33,811 nucleotides of DNA from assembly GCA_910579415.1 (NCBI GenBank), contig CAJTUY010000021.1, positions 1 through 33,811 on the forward strand, read 5' to 3'. Position numbers and translations under genes: made by a program. This document shows positions 7,597-16,887 of this stretch, piece by piece (position 1 is the stretch's first letter; each line of letters opens with the position of its first letter). The notes beneath the pieces were generated by a model. The model was not told the origin of the DNA, made no database searches, and saw only the letters and a program-made list of their open reading frames with translations. The stretch is from an uncultured Clostridia bacterium. Its GTDB lineage: Bacteria > Bacillota > Clostridia > UBA1381.

Positions 7597-7618
7597 TTCG
7601 AAAGAGAGGTAGAAACTA

Positions 7619-7972
7619 ATGGCAAGAGTAAAGGGTGCATTAAATACAAGAAAACATCACAAGAAAATATTAAAGCTTGCTAAGGGCTTTCGCGGCGCGG
7701 AAAGTAAGCAGTACAGAGTAGCAAATCAGGCAGTTATGCGTTCGATGCAGAATGCATATATCGGCAGAAAGAGAAGAAAGAGAGATTTCCGTCGTCTTTG
7801 GATTACAAGAATTTCAGCAGCATGCAAGATGAACGGCATGAACTATTCAACATTTATGAACGGTCTAAAAAAATCCGGCATAGAGATGAACAGAAAGGTT
7901 CTTTCAGAAGTTGCTATCGCTGACCCTGCTGCTTTTGCAAAGCTTGTTGAAACAGCTAAATCAGCTCTTTAA
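7619..7972 (+). CDS. rplT: 50S ribosomal protein L20
   Basis: The 117-residue product (MARVKGALNTRKHHKKILKLAKGFRGAESKQYR and following, shown here only in part as a family signature) has the long basic N-terminal extension and globular C-terminal half typical of L20. L20 is needed early in 50S assembly, and in Bacillus it also represses its own operon through the infC leader. The ATG follows GAGAGG. A strong terminator follows the stop codon. Confidence 0.98.
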   Translation: MARVKGALNTRKHHKKILKLAKGFRGAESKQYRVANQAVMRSMQNAYIGRKRRKRDFRRLWITRISAACKMNGMNYSTFMNGLKKSGIEMNRKVLSEVAIADPAAFAKLVETAKSAL

Positions 7973-7982
7973 TTGAAAATTG

Positions 7983-8018
7983 AACGGCCTGCATATGCAG
8001 GTCGTTTTCTGTTTTTGT
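7983..8018 (+). terminator. Intrinsic terminator after rplT
   Basis: AACGGCCTGCA and TGCAGGTCGTT form a nearly palindromic stem, followed by TTTTCTGTTTTT. Confidence 0.85.
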
Positions 8019-8058
8019 ATAATTATACATGAGCTATGCAAAAAAAATTAAATAAGTC

Positions 8059-8087
8059 TTGATATTTCGGCAAATATTTGATATTAT
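8059..8087 (+). promoter_or_regulatory. Sigma-A promoter for the amino-acid ABC transporter
   Basis: TTGATA (8059-8064), a 17-base spacer, and TATTAT (8082-8087), 41 bases before the permease start. Confidence 0.65.
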
Positions 8088-8128
8088 ATTTACATACATT
8101 ATAAAAAATATACATTGGGGGATTGAAA

Positions 8129-8818
8129 ATGCCTGTATGGGTTACGAATTTTTTAGACCGCCTGAGCGCGACCTTTATTGTTGACGGACGCTGGCACTGG
8201 TTCGTGAGCGGATTGAGCTATACGCTTTTGATTTCGCTTTTTTCGGTACTGTTAGGTCTTGTCATAGGTGTAATAATGGCATTGATGCGTCTTTCCAAGA
8301 GCAGGCTTTTAAAAGCTGTTTCAGGCATATACATAGATGTAATACGCGGAACGCCTACAATGGTTCAGCTGCTTATTATATATTTCATTATATTTGCATC
8401 AGCCAATATACCTGCGTGGATTGTAGGCTCAATCGCGTTTGGAATTAACAGCGGAGCATATATTGCGGAGATTGTGCGAGGCGGAATACTTTCCGTAAAC
8501 ATAGGGCAGACCGAAGCAGGACGTTCGCTCGGTATGACTCCGAAGCAGACGATGCTGAGTATTGTAATGCCTCAGGCTATGAAAAATATACTGCCTGCGC
8601 TTGGCAACGAATTTGTTGTTTTAATAAAGGAAACTGCGGTAGTTGGAATGATAAGCAATATTGACCTTGTCGGTGCGGCAAGGAAGGTGCAGGGACGTAC
8701 ATATGATTATCTTATACCGCTGCTGTCCATTGCAATTATTTATTATGTTGTAATTAAAATAATAAGCATATTACTGGCTAAAATCGAAAAGAGAATGAGA
8801 AAGGCAGATAAGAGATGA
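8129..8818 (+). CDS. Polar amino-acid ABC transporter permease (HisM/GlnP type)
   Basis: This 229-residue membrane subunit has about five hydrophobic segments, starting with LLISLFSVLLGLVIGVIMALM at about 30-50. The EAA loop (QTEAGRSLGMTPKQTMLSIVMPQA, about 127-150) is the contact to the ATPase. The DVIRGTPTMVQLLI segment is typical of the His/Glu/Gln/Arg permease family. I chose ATG 8129 because GGGGG at 8117-8121 is well spaced; a TTG two codons earlier is the alternative. Its last four bases overlap the ATPase gene (ATGA), so translation is probably coupled. It is likely to homodimerise, since there is only one permease gene. Confidence 0.93.
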   Translation: MPVWVTNFLDRLSATFIVDGRWHWFVSGLSYTLLISLFSVLLGLVIGVIMALMRLSKSRLLKAVSGIYIDVIRGTPTMVQLLIIYFIIFASANIPAWIVGSIAFGINSGAYIAEIVRGGILSVNIGQTEAGRSLGMTPKQTMLSIVMPQAMKNILPALGNEFVVLIKETAVVGMISNIDLVGAARKVQGRTYDYLIPLLSIAIIYYVVIKIISILLAKIEKRMRKADKR

Positions 8819-9537
8819 TAAAGGTTACAGGTCTAAAAAAGAGCTTCGGTGATTTAGAAGTTTTAAAGGGTATTGACCAGCATATTAAACAGGGGGAAAA
8901 AGTGGTTGTTATCGGTCCTTCGGGTTCGGGTAAATCTACGTTCCTGCGCTGTATCAATCTGCTTGAGGTTCCGACTGACGGTGAAATACTTATTGAAGGC
9001 GAAAGCATTACCGCGCCGAAGACAAATGTTAATAAAATACGTGAAAAGATGGGTATGGTGTTTCAGCAGTTTAACCTGTTTCCTCATCTGACGGTGCTTG
9101 ATAATATTACGCTTGCGCCGATTAAGGTAAAAAAAATGCCTAAGGCTGAGGCTGAAAAGCTTGCCCATGAGCTTTTGGGAACTGTCGGACTGGCAGATAA
9201 AGCGGATGCATATCCTGCTCAGCTTTCGGGAGGACAGCAGCAGAGAATTGCTATTGCGCGCGCTTTGGCAATGAAGCCTGATATTATGCTGTTTGACGAG
9301 CCGACATCAGCGCTTGACCCTGAAATGGTAGGAGAAGTGCTTGCGGTTATGAAAAATCTTGCAAACGCAGGTATGACAATGGTTGTTGTAACTCATGAAA
9401 TGGGATTTGCGCGCGAGGTTGCATCACGTGTTTTATTTATGGACTATGGTCTTGTTGTTGAGGAAGGTACGCCGGATGAGGTGTTTAACAACCCTCAGAA
9501 TGACAGAACAAAAGAGTTTTTAAGTAAGGTTCTGTAA
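8815..9537 (+). CDS. Polar amino-acid ABC transporter ATP-binding protein (GlnQ type)
   Basis: This 240-residue ATPase powers uptake through the neighbouring permease. It has Walker A GPSGSGKST (34-42), a Q-loop (MVFQQFNLFPH, 81-91), the ABC signature LSGGQQQR (137-144), Walker B IMLFDEP (157-163) and the switch His in VVVTHEMGFA. Similarity is closest in pattern to GlnQ/HisP. It overlaps the permease gene by 4 bases. Confidence 0.97.
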   Translation: MIKVTGLKKSFGDLEVLKGIDQHIKQGEKVVVIGPSGSGKSTFLRCINLLEVPTDGEILIEGESITAPKTNVNKIREKMGMVFQQFNLFPHLTVLDNITLAPIKVKKMPKAEAEKLAHELLGTVGLADKADAYPAQLSGGQQQRIAIARALAMKPDIMLFDEPTSALDPEMVGEVLAVMKNLANAGMTMVVVTHEMGFAREVASRVLFMDYGLVVEEGTPDEVFNNPQNDRTKEFLSKVL

Positions 9538-9590
9538 TGTCTGTAACACAATTTGTGTTCAAATATATTAAAATTTTGGAGGAGAAGTAA

Positions 9591-10358
9591 ATGAAAAAGG
9601 GTTTAATGAAAATTGCCGCTCTAAGCGCGGCAGCAGTTATGGCGGCAGCAGCACTTGCAGGCTGCGGCGGCAAAGGCGACAAGCTTGTTATGGGTACAAA
9701 CGCAGCGTTCCCGCCGTTTGAGTTCACAACATCAACAGGTCTTGTAGGCGAATTTGACGGTATCGATGTTGCAATTGCAAGCAATATTGCAGAGAGTATG
9801 GGTAAGACTCTTGAAGTTGCAGATATGGATTTTGACGGACTTATCGCTGCTGTTTCAACGGGAAAGGTTGATATGGTTGCGGCAGGTATGACTGCTACTG
9901 ACGAGAGAAGACAGAGTGTTGATTTCTCTGATACATACTTTGTTGCATCACAGGTAATGGTAGTGGCTGCGGATAACGCAGACATTACTAAGGCTGATGA
10001 CTTGAAGGATGGCAAAAAGGTAGGAGTTGTTCTTGGTTATACAGGCGATGGTATTGTAACAGACGATTTACAGATTGCTGAGGAAAATATCACAAGAGCA
10101 AACAGAGGTATTGACATTGTTCAGGACGTAAAGAACGGTAAGCTTGACGCAGTTGTTATCGACTCTGCGACAGGTAAGGCTCTTGCTGAAAAGAACGGTC
10201 TTAAGGTTGTAGAGGACGCAGAAGCGTTCGAGAGCGAGGAATATGCAATTGCTGTTAAGAAGGGCAATACAGAACTTCTTGAAAAGATTAACGCAACGCT
10301 TGCGGAAATGAAGGCAAGCGGCGCAATTGATGAACTTGCAGTTAAGTACAATCAATAA
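9591..10358 (+). CDS. Amino-acid-binding lipoprotein of the ABC transporter
   Basis: The 255-residue product has a lipoprotein signal ending in LAGC with the lipidated Cys at position 25. The mature part is a family 3 solute-binding protein: MGTNAAFPPFEF, GEFDGIDVAIASNIAE, DFDGLIAAVSTGKVDMVAAGMT and DERRQSVDFSDTYF are hallmark segments. It should capture an amino acid outside the membrane and deliver it to the permease; the specificity is not readable. It is the last gene of the operon, after a 53-base gap with its own GGAGGAG site. A terminator follows. Confidence 0.95.
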   Translation: MKKGLMKIAALSAAAVMAAAALAGCGGKGDKLVMGTNAAFPPFEFTTSTGLVGEFDGIDVAIASNIAESMGKTLEVADMDFDGLIAAVSTGKVDMVAAGMTATDERRQSVDFSDTYFVASQVMVVAADNADITKADDLKDGKKVGVVLGYTGDGIVTDDLQIAEENITRANRGIDIVQDVKNGKLDAVVIDSATGKALAEKNGLKVVEDAEAFESEEYAIAVKKGNTELLEKINATLAEMKASGAIDELAVKYNQ

Positions 10359-10373
10359 TATTTGTAATGTGAG

Positions 10374-10396
10374 GGGCGGCATAAGCCGCCCTTTTT
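10374..10396 (+). terminator. Intrinsic terminator after the ABC transporter operon
   Basis: GGGCGGC (10374-10380) pairs with GCCGCCC (10385-10391) around ATAA, followed by TTTTT. Confidence 0.9.
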
Positions 10397-10415
10397 ACAT
10401 TAGAGGAGTGAAACG

Positions 10416-11126
10416 ATGCGTTTAGATAAATATATAGCCGCCTGTGGAAGTGAAAGCCGTAAGGACGTGAAAAAGCTTATAAAGCAGGGACTTGTCACTG
10501 TTGATGGAAGTGTATGTAAAAAAGCTGAAGCGCAGGTAAATGAAGAAAGCGTAGTTTGTGTCAGCGGTAAAGAAATTCATTATCGTAAGTTTGTATATCT
10601 GATGATGAATAAGCCGTCGGGTTATGTGAGCGCGGTATATGATAAGAAATATCCTGTTGTAACCGACCTTGTAGGTGAGGAGTACGCGCATTTTGAGGTG
10701 TTTCCCGTAGGAAGGCTTGATATTGACACCGAAGGGCTGCTCATTCTTACAAACGACGGTCAGCTTGCTCATGAAGTAACTTCGCCGAAAAAGAATGTTT
10801 ATAAGCGGTATTTTGCCCGTGTTGACAGGCCTATGGATGAAAATGATGTTAAGGCATTTAAACAAGGAATGGAGTTTAAAGAATTTACAGCTAAACCTGC
10901 GCTGCTGGAAATTACGGAAAATCCGTGTGAGGTTTATATTGAAATTGCAGAAGGCAAGTTTCATCAGGTAAAGCGTATGTGTGAAAGGACAGGAAAGAAT
11001 GTAATATATCTGAAGCGTGTCAGTATAGGTGGTCTTAAACTTGATGATAGTTTAGATTTAGGTGAAGTACGTGAACTCAGCGCGGAGGAATTGGGTTTAT
11101 TACAAAAATATGACAATTCACATTAA
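10416..11126 (+). CDS. rsuA: 16S rRNA pseudouridine synthase, RsuA type
   Basis: The 236-residue protein has an N-terminal S4 RNA-binding domain (MRLDKYIAACGSESRKDVKKL and following, about 1-50) and a pseudouridine synthase domain. The catalytic motif is GRLDIDTEGLLILTNDG (99-115), with D102 as the expected nucleophile. The length and spacing fit RsuA, which modifies a 16S rRNA uridine (516 in E. coli). RluB-type 23S enzymes are usually longer, so RsuA is preferred but not certain. The ATG follows AGAGGAG. A terminator follows the gene, which appears monocistronic. Confidence 0.85.
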   Translation: MRLDKYIAACGSESRKDVKKLIKQGLVTVDGSVCKKAEAQVNEESVVCVSGKEIHYRKFVYLMMNKPSGYVSAVYDKKYPVVTDLVGEEYAHFEVFPVGRLDIDTEGLLILTNDGQLAHEVTSPKKNVYKRYFARVDRPMDENDVKAFKQGMEFKEFTAKPALLEITENPCEVYIEIAEGKFHQVKRMCERTGKNVIYLKRVSIGGLKLDDSLDLGEVRELSAEELGLLQKYDNSH

Positions 11127-11150
11127 AAAAGCGGTAAAAACCGCTTTTTT
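11125..11150 (+). terminator. Intrinsic terminator after the pseudouridine synthase gene
   Basis: AAAAAAGCGGT and ACCGCTTTTTT pair around AAAA. Confidence 0.88.
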
Positions 11151-11218
11151 CTATAAATTATGTAATTTTAGCTTAAACAACTTAAAAAAACTGTCATAAT
11201 ATTGTTAGCCGCGTTTAT

Positions 11219-11247
11219 TTGACTTGCAATATTAAATTTGTTATACT
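11219..11247 (+). promoter_or_regulatory. Sigma-A promoter of the polysaccharide operon
   Basis: TTGACT (11219-11224), a 17-base spacer, and TATACT (11242-11247). The first glycosyltransferase starts about 40 bases downstream. Confidence 0.75.
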
Positions 11248-11288
11248 TATTATATAGAAGTATACATATCTTTAACGGAGGACATGGT

Positions 11289-12479
11289 ATGCGTATTCTT
11301 ATGGTGAATAAGTATCTGTACCGCAAGGGCGGAGCGGAAACATACGTAATTAAGCTTGGTGAATATCTCAAGTCAATCGGACATACAATTGAGTATTTCG
11401 GTATGGCTGATGAGCGTAACGAGGTTGGAAACAGTGTGGGAGTATACAGTGAAAATATGGATTTTCATTCTTCATCACTGAAATATATTACATATCCGTT
11501 CAAGATAATATATTCTTTCAATACCGCAAGACGTTTGCGCTGTTTAATTGAGGATTTTAAGCCTGAAGCTGTACTGCTGAATAATTTTAATTATCAGCTT
11601 ACACCTTCGGTGATATACGAGCTTAAAAGGCATAATATTCCTGTTGTGTATATAGCGCATGATACGCAGCTTGTCTGCCCTAATCACAGAATGAAAAACA
11701 GTTTTACTGAAGGGCTTTGCCGCAAGTGCGAAAAAGGCAGGTATTATAGTTGCATAAAAAACCGCTGTATACATTCGTCTTTGCTGCGCAGTATTATCGG
11801 TGCGGCAGAGGGGTATATTTATCATGCGCTTCATACGTATAAACGGCTGAACAAGGTAATTTGCCCGTCGGAGTTTATGGAAAAGGAGCTTACGCGCAAC
11901 ATTGACCTTATCGGTAAAACGGTTGTAATGCACAATTTTATAGATAAGTTTGCTCCGAAAGATGTAGAACGCGAGAATTACGTTCTGTATTTCGGCAGGT
12001 ACAGTGAGGAAAAGGGTATACGAACTCTGATTAAAGCCGCACAGTCGCTTCCTGCGGTGCAGTTTGTGTTTGCAGGATACGGCGATTTGGAAAGCGAAAT
12101 AAACAGTGTGGAGAATATAAGAAATCTCGGATTTCTCACAGGCAGCGAACTGGAGGAGGTCATAGAAAAAGCGGCATTTACCGTACTCCCTGCGGAATGG
12201 GCGGAAAATTGTCCGTTCACAGTTATGGAGTCGCAGTCTCTTATGACACCGGTAATCGGAGCAGATATAGGAGGTATTCCGGAGCTTATTGATGAAGGAA
12301 AGACAGGGCTTTTGTATGAAAGCGGCAATGCTGAAGAATTAACCGCGAAAATACAATATTTATATAACAATAAGGAGCTTTGCAGAGAAATGAGCTTAAA
12401 CTGCGCTTCTGGAAGTTATGATACAATATCAGAATATGCTGAAAAAATAGTTAGTTTGTTAAAAGGACTGATAAAATGA
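11289..12479 (+). CDS. GT4-family glycosyltransferase
   Basis: I start at ATG 11289, behind ACGGAGG at 11275-11281, giving 396 residues. The N-terminal GT-B domain begins MRILMVNKYLYRKGGAETYV, a typical acceptor-side start with the GGAE loop. The C-terminal nucleotide-sugar domain has VLYFGRYSEEKGI and the EX7E signature in PFTVMESQSLMTPVIGADIGG. A Cys-rich insert (about 134-165, including CPNH, CRKCEKGRYYSC and NRCIH) is seen in some GT4 enzymes and may bind metal. It should add a sugar to the lipid-linked repeat unit at the cytoplasmic face of the membrane. Donor and linkage are unknown. It overlaps the next gene by 4 bases. Confidence 0.92.
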   Translation: MRILMVNKYLYRKGGAETYVIKLGEYLKSIGHTIEYFGMADERNEVGNSVGVYSENMDFHSSSLKYITYPFKIIYSFNTARRLRCLIEDFKPEAVLLNNFNYQLTPSVIYELKRHNIPVVYIAHDTQLVCPNHRMKNSFTEGLCRKCEKGRYYSCIKNRCIHSSLLRSIIGAAEGYIYHALHTYKRLNKVICPSEFMEKELTRNIDLIGKTVVMHNFIDKFAPKDVERENYVLYFGRYSEEKGIRTLIKAAQSLPAVQFVFAGYGDLESEINSVENIRNLGFLTGSELEEVIEKAAFTVLPAEWAENCPFTVMESQSLMTPVIGADIGGIPELIDEGKTGLLYESGNAEELTAKIQYLYNNKELCREMSLNCASGSYDTISEYAEKIVSLLKGLIK

Positions 12480-13573
12480 AAATAGCAATGATTGGGCATA
12501 AACGCATACCGTCACGAGAAGGCGGCGTAGAGGTGGTTGTAGAGTCGCTGACTGTAAGAATGGCGGCAAAAGGACATAGCGTAACTGCCTATAACCGTCG
12601 CGGCAGACATGTTTCCAGCGGCGAAAAGCTTAGGCTTAAAGAATATAAGGGAGTAAGAATTAAATCAGTTCCTACATTTGAAACAAGTAAGCTGAATGCA
12701 ATTGTCTATTCGGTAATTGCGTCAGTTCTTGCGCTTTTCGGGCGCTATGATGTAATACACTTTCATGCAGAAGGACCATGTTCCATGCTGTGGCTTCCGC
12801 ATCTGTTCGGTATACGCACGGTGGCAAGCATACATGGGCTTGACTGGCAGCAGTCAAAATGGCAGGGGTTTGCAGTTAAGGTACTTAAATTCGGTGAAAA
12901 AATAGCGGCAAAGTACGCCGATGAAATAATTGTGCTTTCTGAGGAAACTCAACAGTATTTTCGTGATACTTACGGACGCGAAACACGCGTTTTCCGTAAT
13001 GGTGTTGACGTGCCTGAATACAGGAAACCCAATATAATTAAGGAAAAATACGGACTTAATAAGGACGATTACATATTGTTTTTAGGCAGAATTGTGCCTG
13101 TAAAAGGGCTTCATTATCTGATTGAAGCATTTTCAAAGACAAATACAGATAAAAAGCTTGTAGTAGCAGGCGGCGTCAGTCATTCTGACGGGTACGCGCG
13201 TGGAATTCACAATATGGCAAAGGACGAGCGTATTATTTTTACTGACTTTGTCGAGGGTGACGAGCTGTGGGAGCTTTACTGCAACTGTCGCCTTTATGTA
13301 ATGCCGAGTGACCATGAGGGCATGCCGTTAAGCCTTCTTGAGGCAATGTCCTGCGGTGCGGAATGTCTTGTGAGTGACATTCCTGCCATGACAACGGTTT
13401 TAAAAGAATATGGACATACGTTTAAAACAGGCGATATTGATGATTTGAGGTTAAAGCTTGAGGAAATACTTTCTCATGGCGGGAAGGATACCGCAGAACA
13501 GATAAAATATATCGCAGATACATATAACTGGGATATAATTACAGACAAGACACTGGAACTGTATAAGGATTGA
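12476..13573 (+). CDS. GT4-family glycosyltransferase
   Basis: This 365-residue GT-B enzyme starts MKIAMIGHKRIPSREGGVEVV, a form common in capsule and exopolysaccharide glycosyltransferases of the DUF1972-like/GT4 group. The donor domain has ILFLGRIVPVKGLHYLIEAF and an EX7E-type segment in EGMPLSLLEAMSCGAECLVSD. It overlaps the upstream gene by 4 bases (ATGA), so the two are coupled. With the initiating phosphotransferase at the operon end it should help build a short lipid-linked oligosaccharide. The sugar cannot be assigned. Confidence 0.92.
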   Translation: MKIAMIGHKRIPSREGGVEVVVESLTVRMAAKGHSVTAYNRRGRHVSSGEKLRLKEYKGVRIKSVPTFETSKLNAIVYSVIASVLALFGRYDVIHFHAEGPCSMLWLPHLFGIRTVASIHGLDWQQSKWQGFAVKVLKFGEKIAAKYADEIIVLSEETQQYFRDTYGRETRVFRNGVDVPEYRKPNIIKEKYGLNKDDYILFLGRIVPVKGLHYLIEAFSKTNTDKKLVVAGGVSHSDGYARGIHNMAKDERIIFTDFVEGDELWELYCNCRLYVMPSDHEGMPLSLLEAMSCGAECLVSDIPAMTTVLKEYGHTFKTGDIDDLRLKLEEILSHGGKDTAEQIKYIADTYNWDIITDKTLELYKD

Positions 13574-13580
13574 TGTGGGT

Positions 13581-14156
13581 ATGAAAAAAAGAATTTTGCT
13601 GTATATACGGGCATTTTTTGCGCTGTGGCATTTGCTTTTTGTAAAGCTTTTAAATTTCCGCAGTTTTTTTGCCGAGCTTCCGCAGGACATTTCCTGCGGT
13701 ACGAGAATTTCCGTACAAAGCGGCGGGAAAATAATTCTTGAAAAGAATATTCATACGCGTCGCGCTGTTACGCTTGAAGTAGACGGAGGAACTCTCAGTA
13801 TAGGGAAAGGCAGTTTTATAAATAGCGGCTGTGCAGCGGTGGCAAAGGAAAGTATTACAATAGGACGCAATACCGCGCTAGGTCCTAATACTCTTATTTA
13901 TGACCATGACCACAGAATTGATGCGTCTTTGCCGTTTCATGACAGCGGTTTTGTCACTTCGCCTGTAATAATAGGTGATAATGTCTGGATTGGCGCAAAT
14001 TGTGTGATACTGCGCGGAAGTATAATAGGAAACGGCTGTGTAATAGGCGCGGGAAGCGTTGTTAAAGGCGAATATCCTGCGGATACAGTTATAATACAAA
14101 AGAGAGATGAAACGCTTACAAAAAAGCGCGGCAGAGAGGAAGTGTATACAGCTTGA
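13581..14156 (+). CDS. Left-handed beta-helix acyltransferase (maltose/CatB-type hexapeptide family)
   Basis: The 191-residue protein has hexapeptide repeats from about residue 45 to 175 (ISVQSGGKIILE, ISVG-like turns, PVIIGDNVWIGANCVILRGS, IGNGCVIGAGSVVKG). The segment NTLIYDHDHRID carries the His residues expected of an acetyl-CoA-dependent O-acetyltransferase. It probably acetylates a sugar of the polysaccharide. ATG 13581 is preferred, with AAGGA at 13566-13570; an in-frame GTG two codons earlier is possible. The N-terminal 25 residues are hydrophobic and basic, and may attach the enzyme to the membrane. Confidence 0.88.
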   Translation: MKKRILLYIRAFFALWHLLFVKLLNFRSFFAELPQDISCGTRISVQSGGKIILEKNIHTRRAVTLEVDGGTLSIGKGSFINSGCAAVAKESITIGRNTALGPNTLIYDHDHRIDASLPFHDSGFVTSPVIIGDNVWIGANCVILRGSIIGNGCVIGAGSVVKGEYPADTVIIQKRDETLTKKRGREEVYTA

Positions 14157-15442
14157 CTGAAACAGGCGGAAAAAAACATATATTTCTCCAGATACTCTAC
14201 ATAGTGATACTTGCGGCTTCGGCTATGGGTGATATGCACGGCTTTTCGTATACTTTGACGCGTATAATGAAGGCGATAAGCTTATTGATTGTAATGACCG
14301 GCGCAGTGGTTCTGTTTGTGTCTGGTAATCTTGACAGGGTCAAGACGGCAGGCAGATTTGCAGGCGTGTATATATTTATTCTTGTAGGCGTAATCGTATG
14401 GTCAATATTTTTATGGATAGTCAATCTGGAAACGGTTGATTTTATTTTGAGGGGCGCGACAAAGTTTATGTATCAGTTCCTTGTGGTGCTGATAATTTTT
14501 GCCGGAGTGTATATGTTTGGTGAACGCGCAATATACACAACCTTTTATGGACTGGCGCTTACAAATTTAACCATACTTTTAATAAATCTTGTAACATACG
14601 GACCTGTTGACAGTGTTAACTCTGTAATTACTATGATTACAGGCGGTGAGCAGGCAGGTTTTGTTCGTGCAATGGAAATACATGATGTAACCTTTACATT
14701 CGGCTTTTTCATAATTTATTTTTTGTTTTTTGCCCAGCATAATAAGGAGCGCATATTTGATATTGTCACAGCGCTTTTCTTTTTCCTGCTTGGCTGGAAA
14801 CGTATCGCGTTTATGGCGCTGCCGATAGCAGTGGTTATGGCGCTTATGCTCGGACGCATGAAATCAAAATACAGAATACCGCTTATGAAAACAATTGCGT
14901 GGACGGCGGTAATACTTTCGTTTTTGTATGTTGCGGCTACGCGCTACGGTTGGTTTGAAATGATAACAAATTACTTTAATATTGATACAATGGGACGTAA
15001 TGAAATATATAATTATATCGAAGATTATTATAAGATAAGCATTGGATTTATCGGTTACGGCTTTGAATATACAACAGTCATTTTACAGCAGGTAATGCAG
15101 ACGGACCCTGATGCGCATATAGGTGTACTTGCGCTGCATAATAATATTCTTACGCTTTATATTGAAATGGGATTTGTCGGTTTCTGGGCATGGATGATAT
15201 ACACATGGGTATTTCAGCTTAACTGGATGCTCAACCACTGGGGAGAAAAGGTTGCAATGCTGTTTTTCCTGTGTGAATTGTATATATTTATAACATATAC
15301 AACAGATAATACGCTGTATTATTACTATTCAAGTCTGGTATTAAGACTTATGCCTATGGGGTATGCCTTCCACGAAAAAACGGTCCAGGATGTAAAACTC
15401 TGGCCGTGGGTGAGGGCAAAGGAGAGGAAATTGATATATTAA
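14153..15442 (+). CDS. Wzy-like O-antigen/polysaccharide polymerase
   Basis: This 429-residue protein has about ten hydrophobic segments spread over its length. The segment HIGVLALHNNILTLYIEMGFVGF (about 322-344) matches the HN...E.G pattern of the O-antigen polymerase/ligase family, in the long loop region before the last spans. It should polymerise lipid-linked repeat units on the outer face of the membrane. The start is TTG 14153, overlapping the previous stop codon, with GAGAGGAAG about 11 bases upstream. Sequence conservation in this family is low, so the call rests on topology, the motif and the operon. Confidence 0.82.
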   Translation: MTETGGKKHIFLQILYIVILAASAMGDMHGFSYTLTRIMKAISLLIVMTGAVVLFVSGNLDRVKTAGRFAGVYIFILVGVIVWSIFLWIVNLETVDFILRGATKFMYQFLVVLIIFAGVYMFGERAIYTTFYGLALTNLTILLINLVTYGPVDSVNSVITMITGGEQAGFVRAMEIHDVTFTFGFFIIYFLFFAQHNKERIFDIVTALFFFLLGWKRIAFMALPIAVVMALMLGRMKSKYRIPLMKTIAWTAVILSFLYVAATRYGWFEMITNYFNIDTMGRNEIYNYIEDYYKISIGFIGYGFEYTTVILQQVMQTDPDAHIGVLALHNNILTLYIEMGFVGFWAWMIYTWVFQLNWMLNHWGEKVAMLFFLCELYIFITYTTDNTLYYYYSSLVLRLMPMGYAFHEKTVQDVKLWPWVRAKERKLIY

Positions 15443-15448
15443 ACTGTA

Positions 15449-15477
15449 TTGAAAAAGCAAAGTTTTTGTGATAAAAT
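15449..15477 (+). promoter_or_regulatory. Internal promoter before the Wzz-like genes
   Basis: TTGAAA (15449-15454), a 17-base spacer, and TAAAAT (15472-15477) in the 74-base gap after the polymerase gene. It could drive the four downstream genes separately. Confidence 0.55.
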
Positions 15478-15516
15478 AAATTATTGCAACAAGGTTTGGA
15501 AGGAGTAGTTTTTTTG

Positions 15517-16887
15517 ATGAAAAAGGACCGGAAATGGCTCGTGAAATTCTTTAAACGCAGTGAAGATAAATTTTCTGATGTGGATTTGAACGAGGCAAAC
15601 ATATTTAAAAGGATATTGTTTATTGTATTAAGCAATATAAAATCAATACTTGTGCTGATGTGCATATTTGCATTTTTCAGTCTGATATTTTCGTATGCCG
15701 GAAGCTTGGGCAGACGCAGTGTTGTGCTGTCGTTGAATTATGAGGAGGCTTCAAAAGGACAAAATCCGAATTTAACCCGTTATAATGTATACGAACTGAC
15801 ATCAGATGAAATGATGGAGAGGGTAATTGCGTATGCAGGCTTGCAGGATGTACTTACACCCGCAGAGCTTGCGAGTCATATATCTATTTCCGAAAACAGC
15901 TCGGGAAAGACGATTGACCCGCTTGATGAAAATACTTATTACATATCCACAAGCTATACTTTAAGTTACAGACGGAACAGAGGTATAAGAAACATATCCA
16001 CCGATGATATGATGAGCCTTATATGCAAGGCGTATAATGATATGTTCCATGAAAATTATGTTGGTGTGAAATCGGTATTAAAATATGATTTGGGCGATAT
16101 TGAAGATAAGGAATATATTGAAATAGCAAAACTGTTTACAAATAAATCTGACCAGATGCTGAGATATATTCAGCAGAGAATAGAAGAAAATGCTACTTAT
16201 CGTTCCGATATTACCGGTCAGAGCTTTCAGACTATCAAGCGTATGATTATGAATGTACAGGAGTACAGCATTAAAAAATACTATGCTTTTGCGCTTGAAA
16301 CAGGTCTTTCACGTGACAGGGATTTGTATATAGGAACGCTTTCCCATAAAAATGAGATGCTGGATATAAAGTGGCAGAAGGACATGATTGACTATAATGT
16401 GAGAAAATCCGGTGTTGAAAACTATGATAGCGCTATGATTGGAACGGTTATGGTACCTGCCGTAAATGAACGCAGGGAATACTACATGTCAAGAACCAAT
16501 ATAGGTACTGACTATCTTACAAAGGAAGCAGATTTCTTCCTGACGCAGGGAAGCATTACCAATCGCGATATTATTGAAAATAATGATATCATGGCAAAGG
16601 TTTCAGCTTCGGGAGCAGTTGATGAAGACTATAAAAAGGCAGAAGAGCTTATGCATTCGGTGGACGAGGAACTTAAAAACGTGGCAAACATTGCCGATAC
16701 CACCGATAAGGACTATATAAAGCATACAACAAAGGACTACCTGACATTTACAAAATATGACAATACAGATGACAAGATATTTATTCTTGAGTCGGTTATA
16801 GGTTCGGCAGTAGTATTCTTTATTATACTGTGCGGTCTGTATTACGTACTTGACGGATATATAAGAAGAAAGGAGGGTTCATTATAA
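15517..16887 (+). CDS. Wzz-like polysaccharide co-polymerase without a nucleotide-binding domain
   Basis: ATG 15517 is chosen because AAGGAG at 15500-15505 fits it; the frame is open further upstream. The 456-residue product has a transmembrane span at about 40-62 (KSILVLMCIFAFFSLIFSYA), a long extracytoplasmic part of about 350 residues and a second span near 425-445 (VIGSAVVFFIILCGLYYVLDG), then a short basic tail. This N-in/C-in layout is that of Wzz/PCP chain-length regulators. Sequence identity to named families is not obvious to me, so the call rests on topology, operon position and the adjacent Wzz-like protein. The stop overlaps the next start (TAATG). Confidence 0.65.
   Translation: MKKDRKWLVKFFKRSEDKFSDVDLNEANIFKRILFIVLSNIKSILVLMCIFAFFSLIFSYAGSLGRRSVVLSLNYEEASKGQNPNLTRYNVYELTSDEMMERVIAYAGLQDVLTPAELASHISISENSSGKTIDPLDENTYYISTSYTLSYRRNRGIRNISTDDMMSLICKAYNDMFHENYVGVKSVLKYDLGDIEDKEYIEIAKLFTNKSDQMLRYIQQRIEENATYRSDITGQSFQTIKRMIMNVQEYSIKKYYAFALETGLSRDRDLYIGTLSHKNEMLDIKWQKDMIDYNVRKSGVENYDSAMIGTVMVPAVNERREYYMSRTNIGTDYLTKEADFFLTQGSITNRDIIENNDIMAKVSASGAVDEDYKKAEELMHSVDEELKNVANIADTTDKDYIKHTTKDYLTFTKYDNTDDKIFILESVIGSAVVFFIILCGLYYVLDGYIRRKEGSL

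Noticed and set aside
9485..10015. 176-codon minus-strand frame across the binding-lipoprotein gene
   Set aside because: It is antisense to a clear family 3 solute-binding protein.
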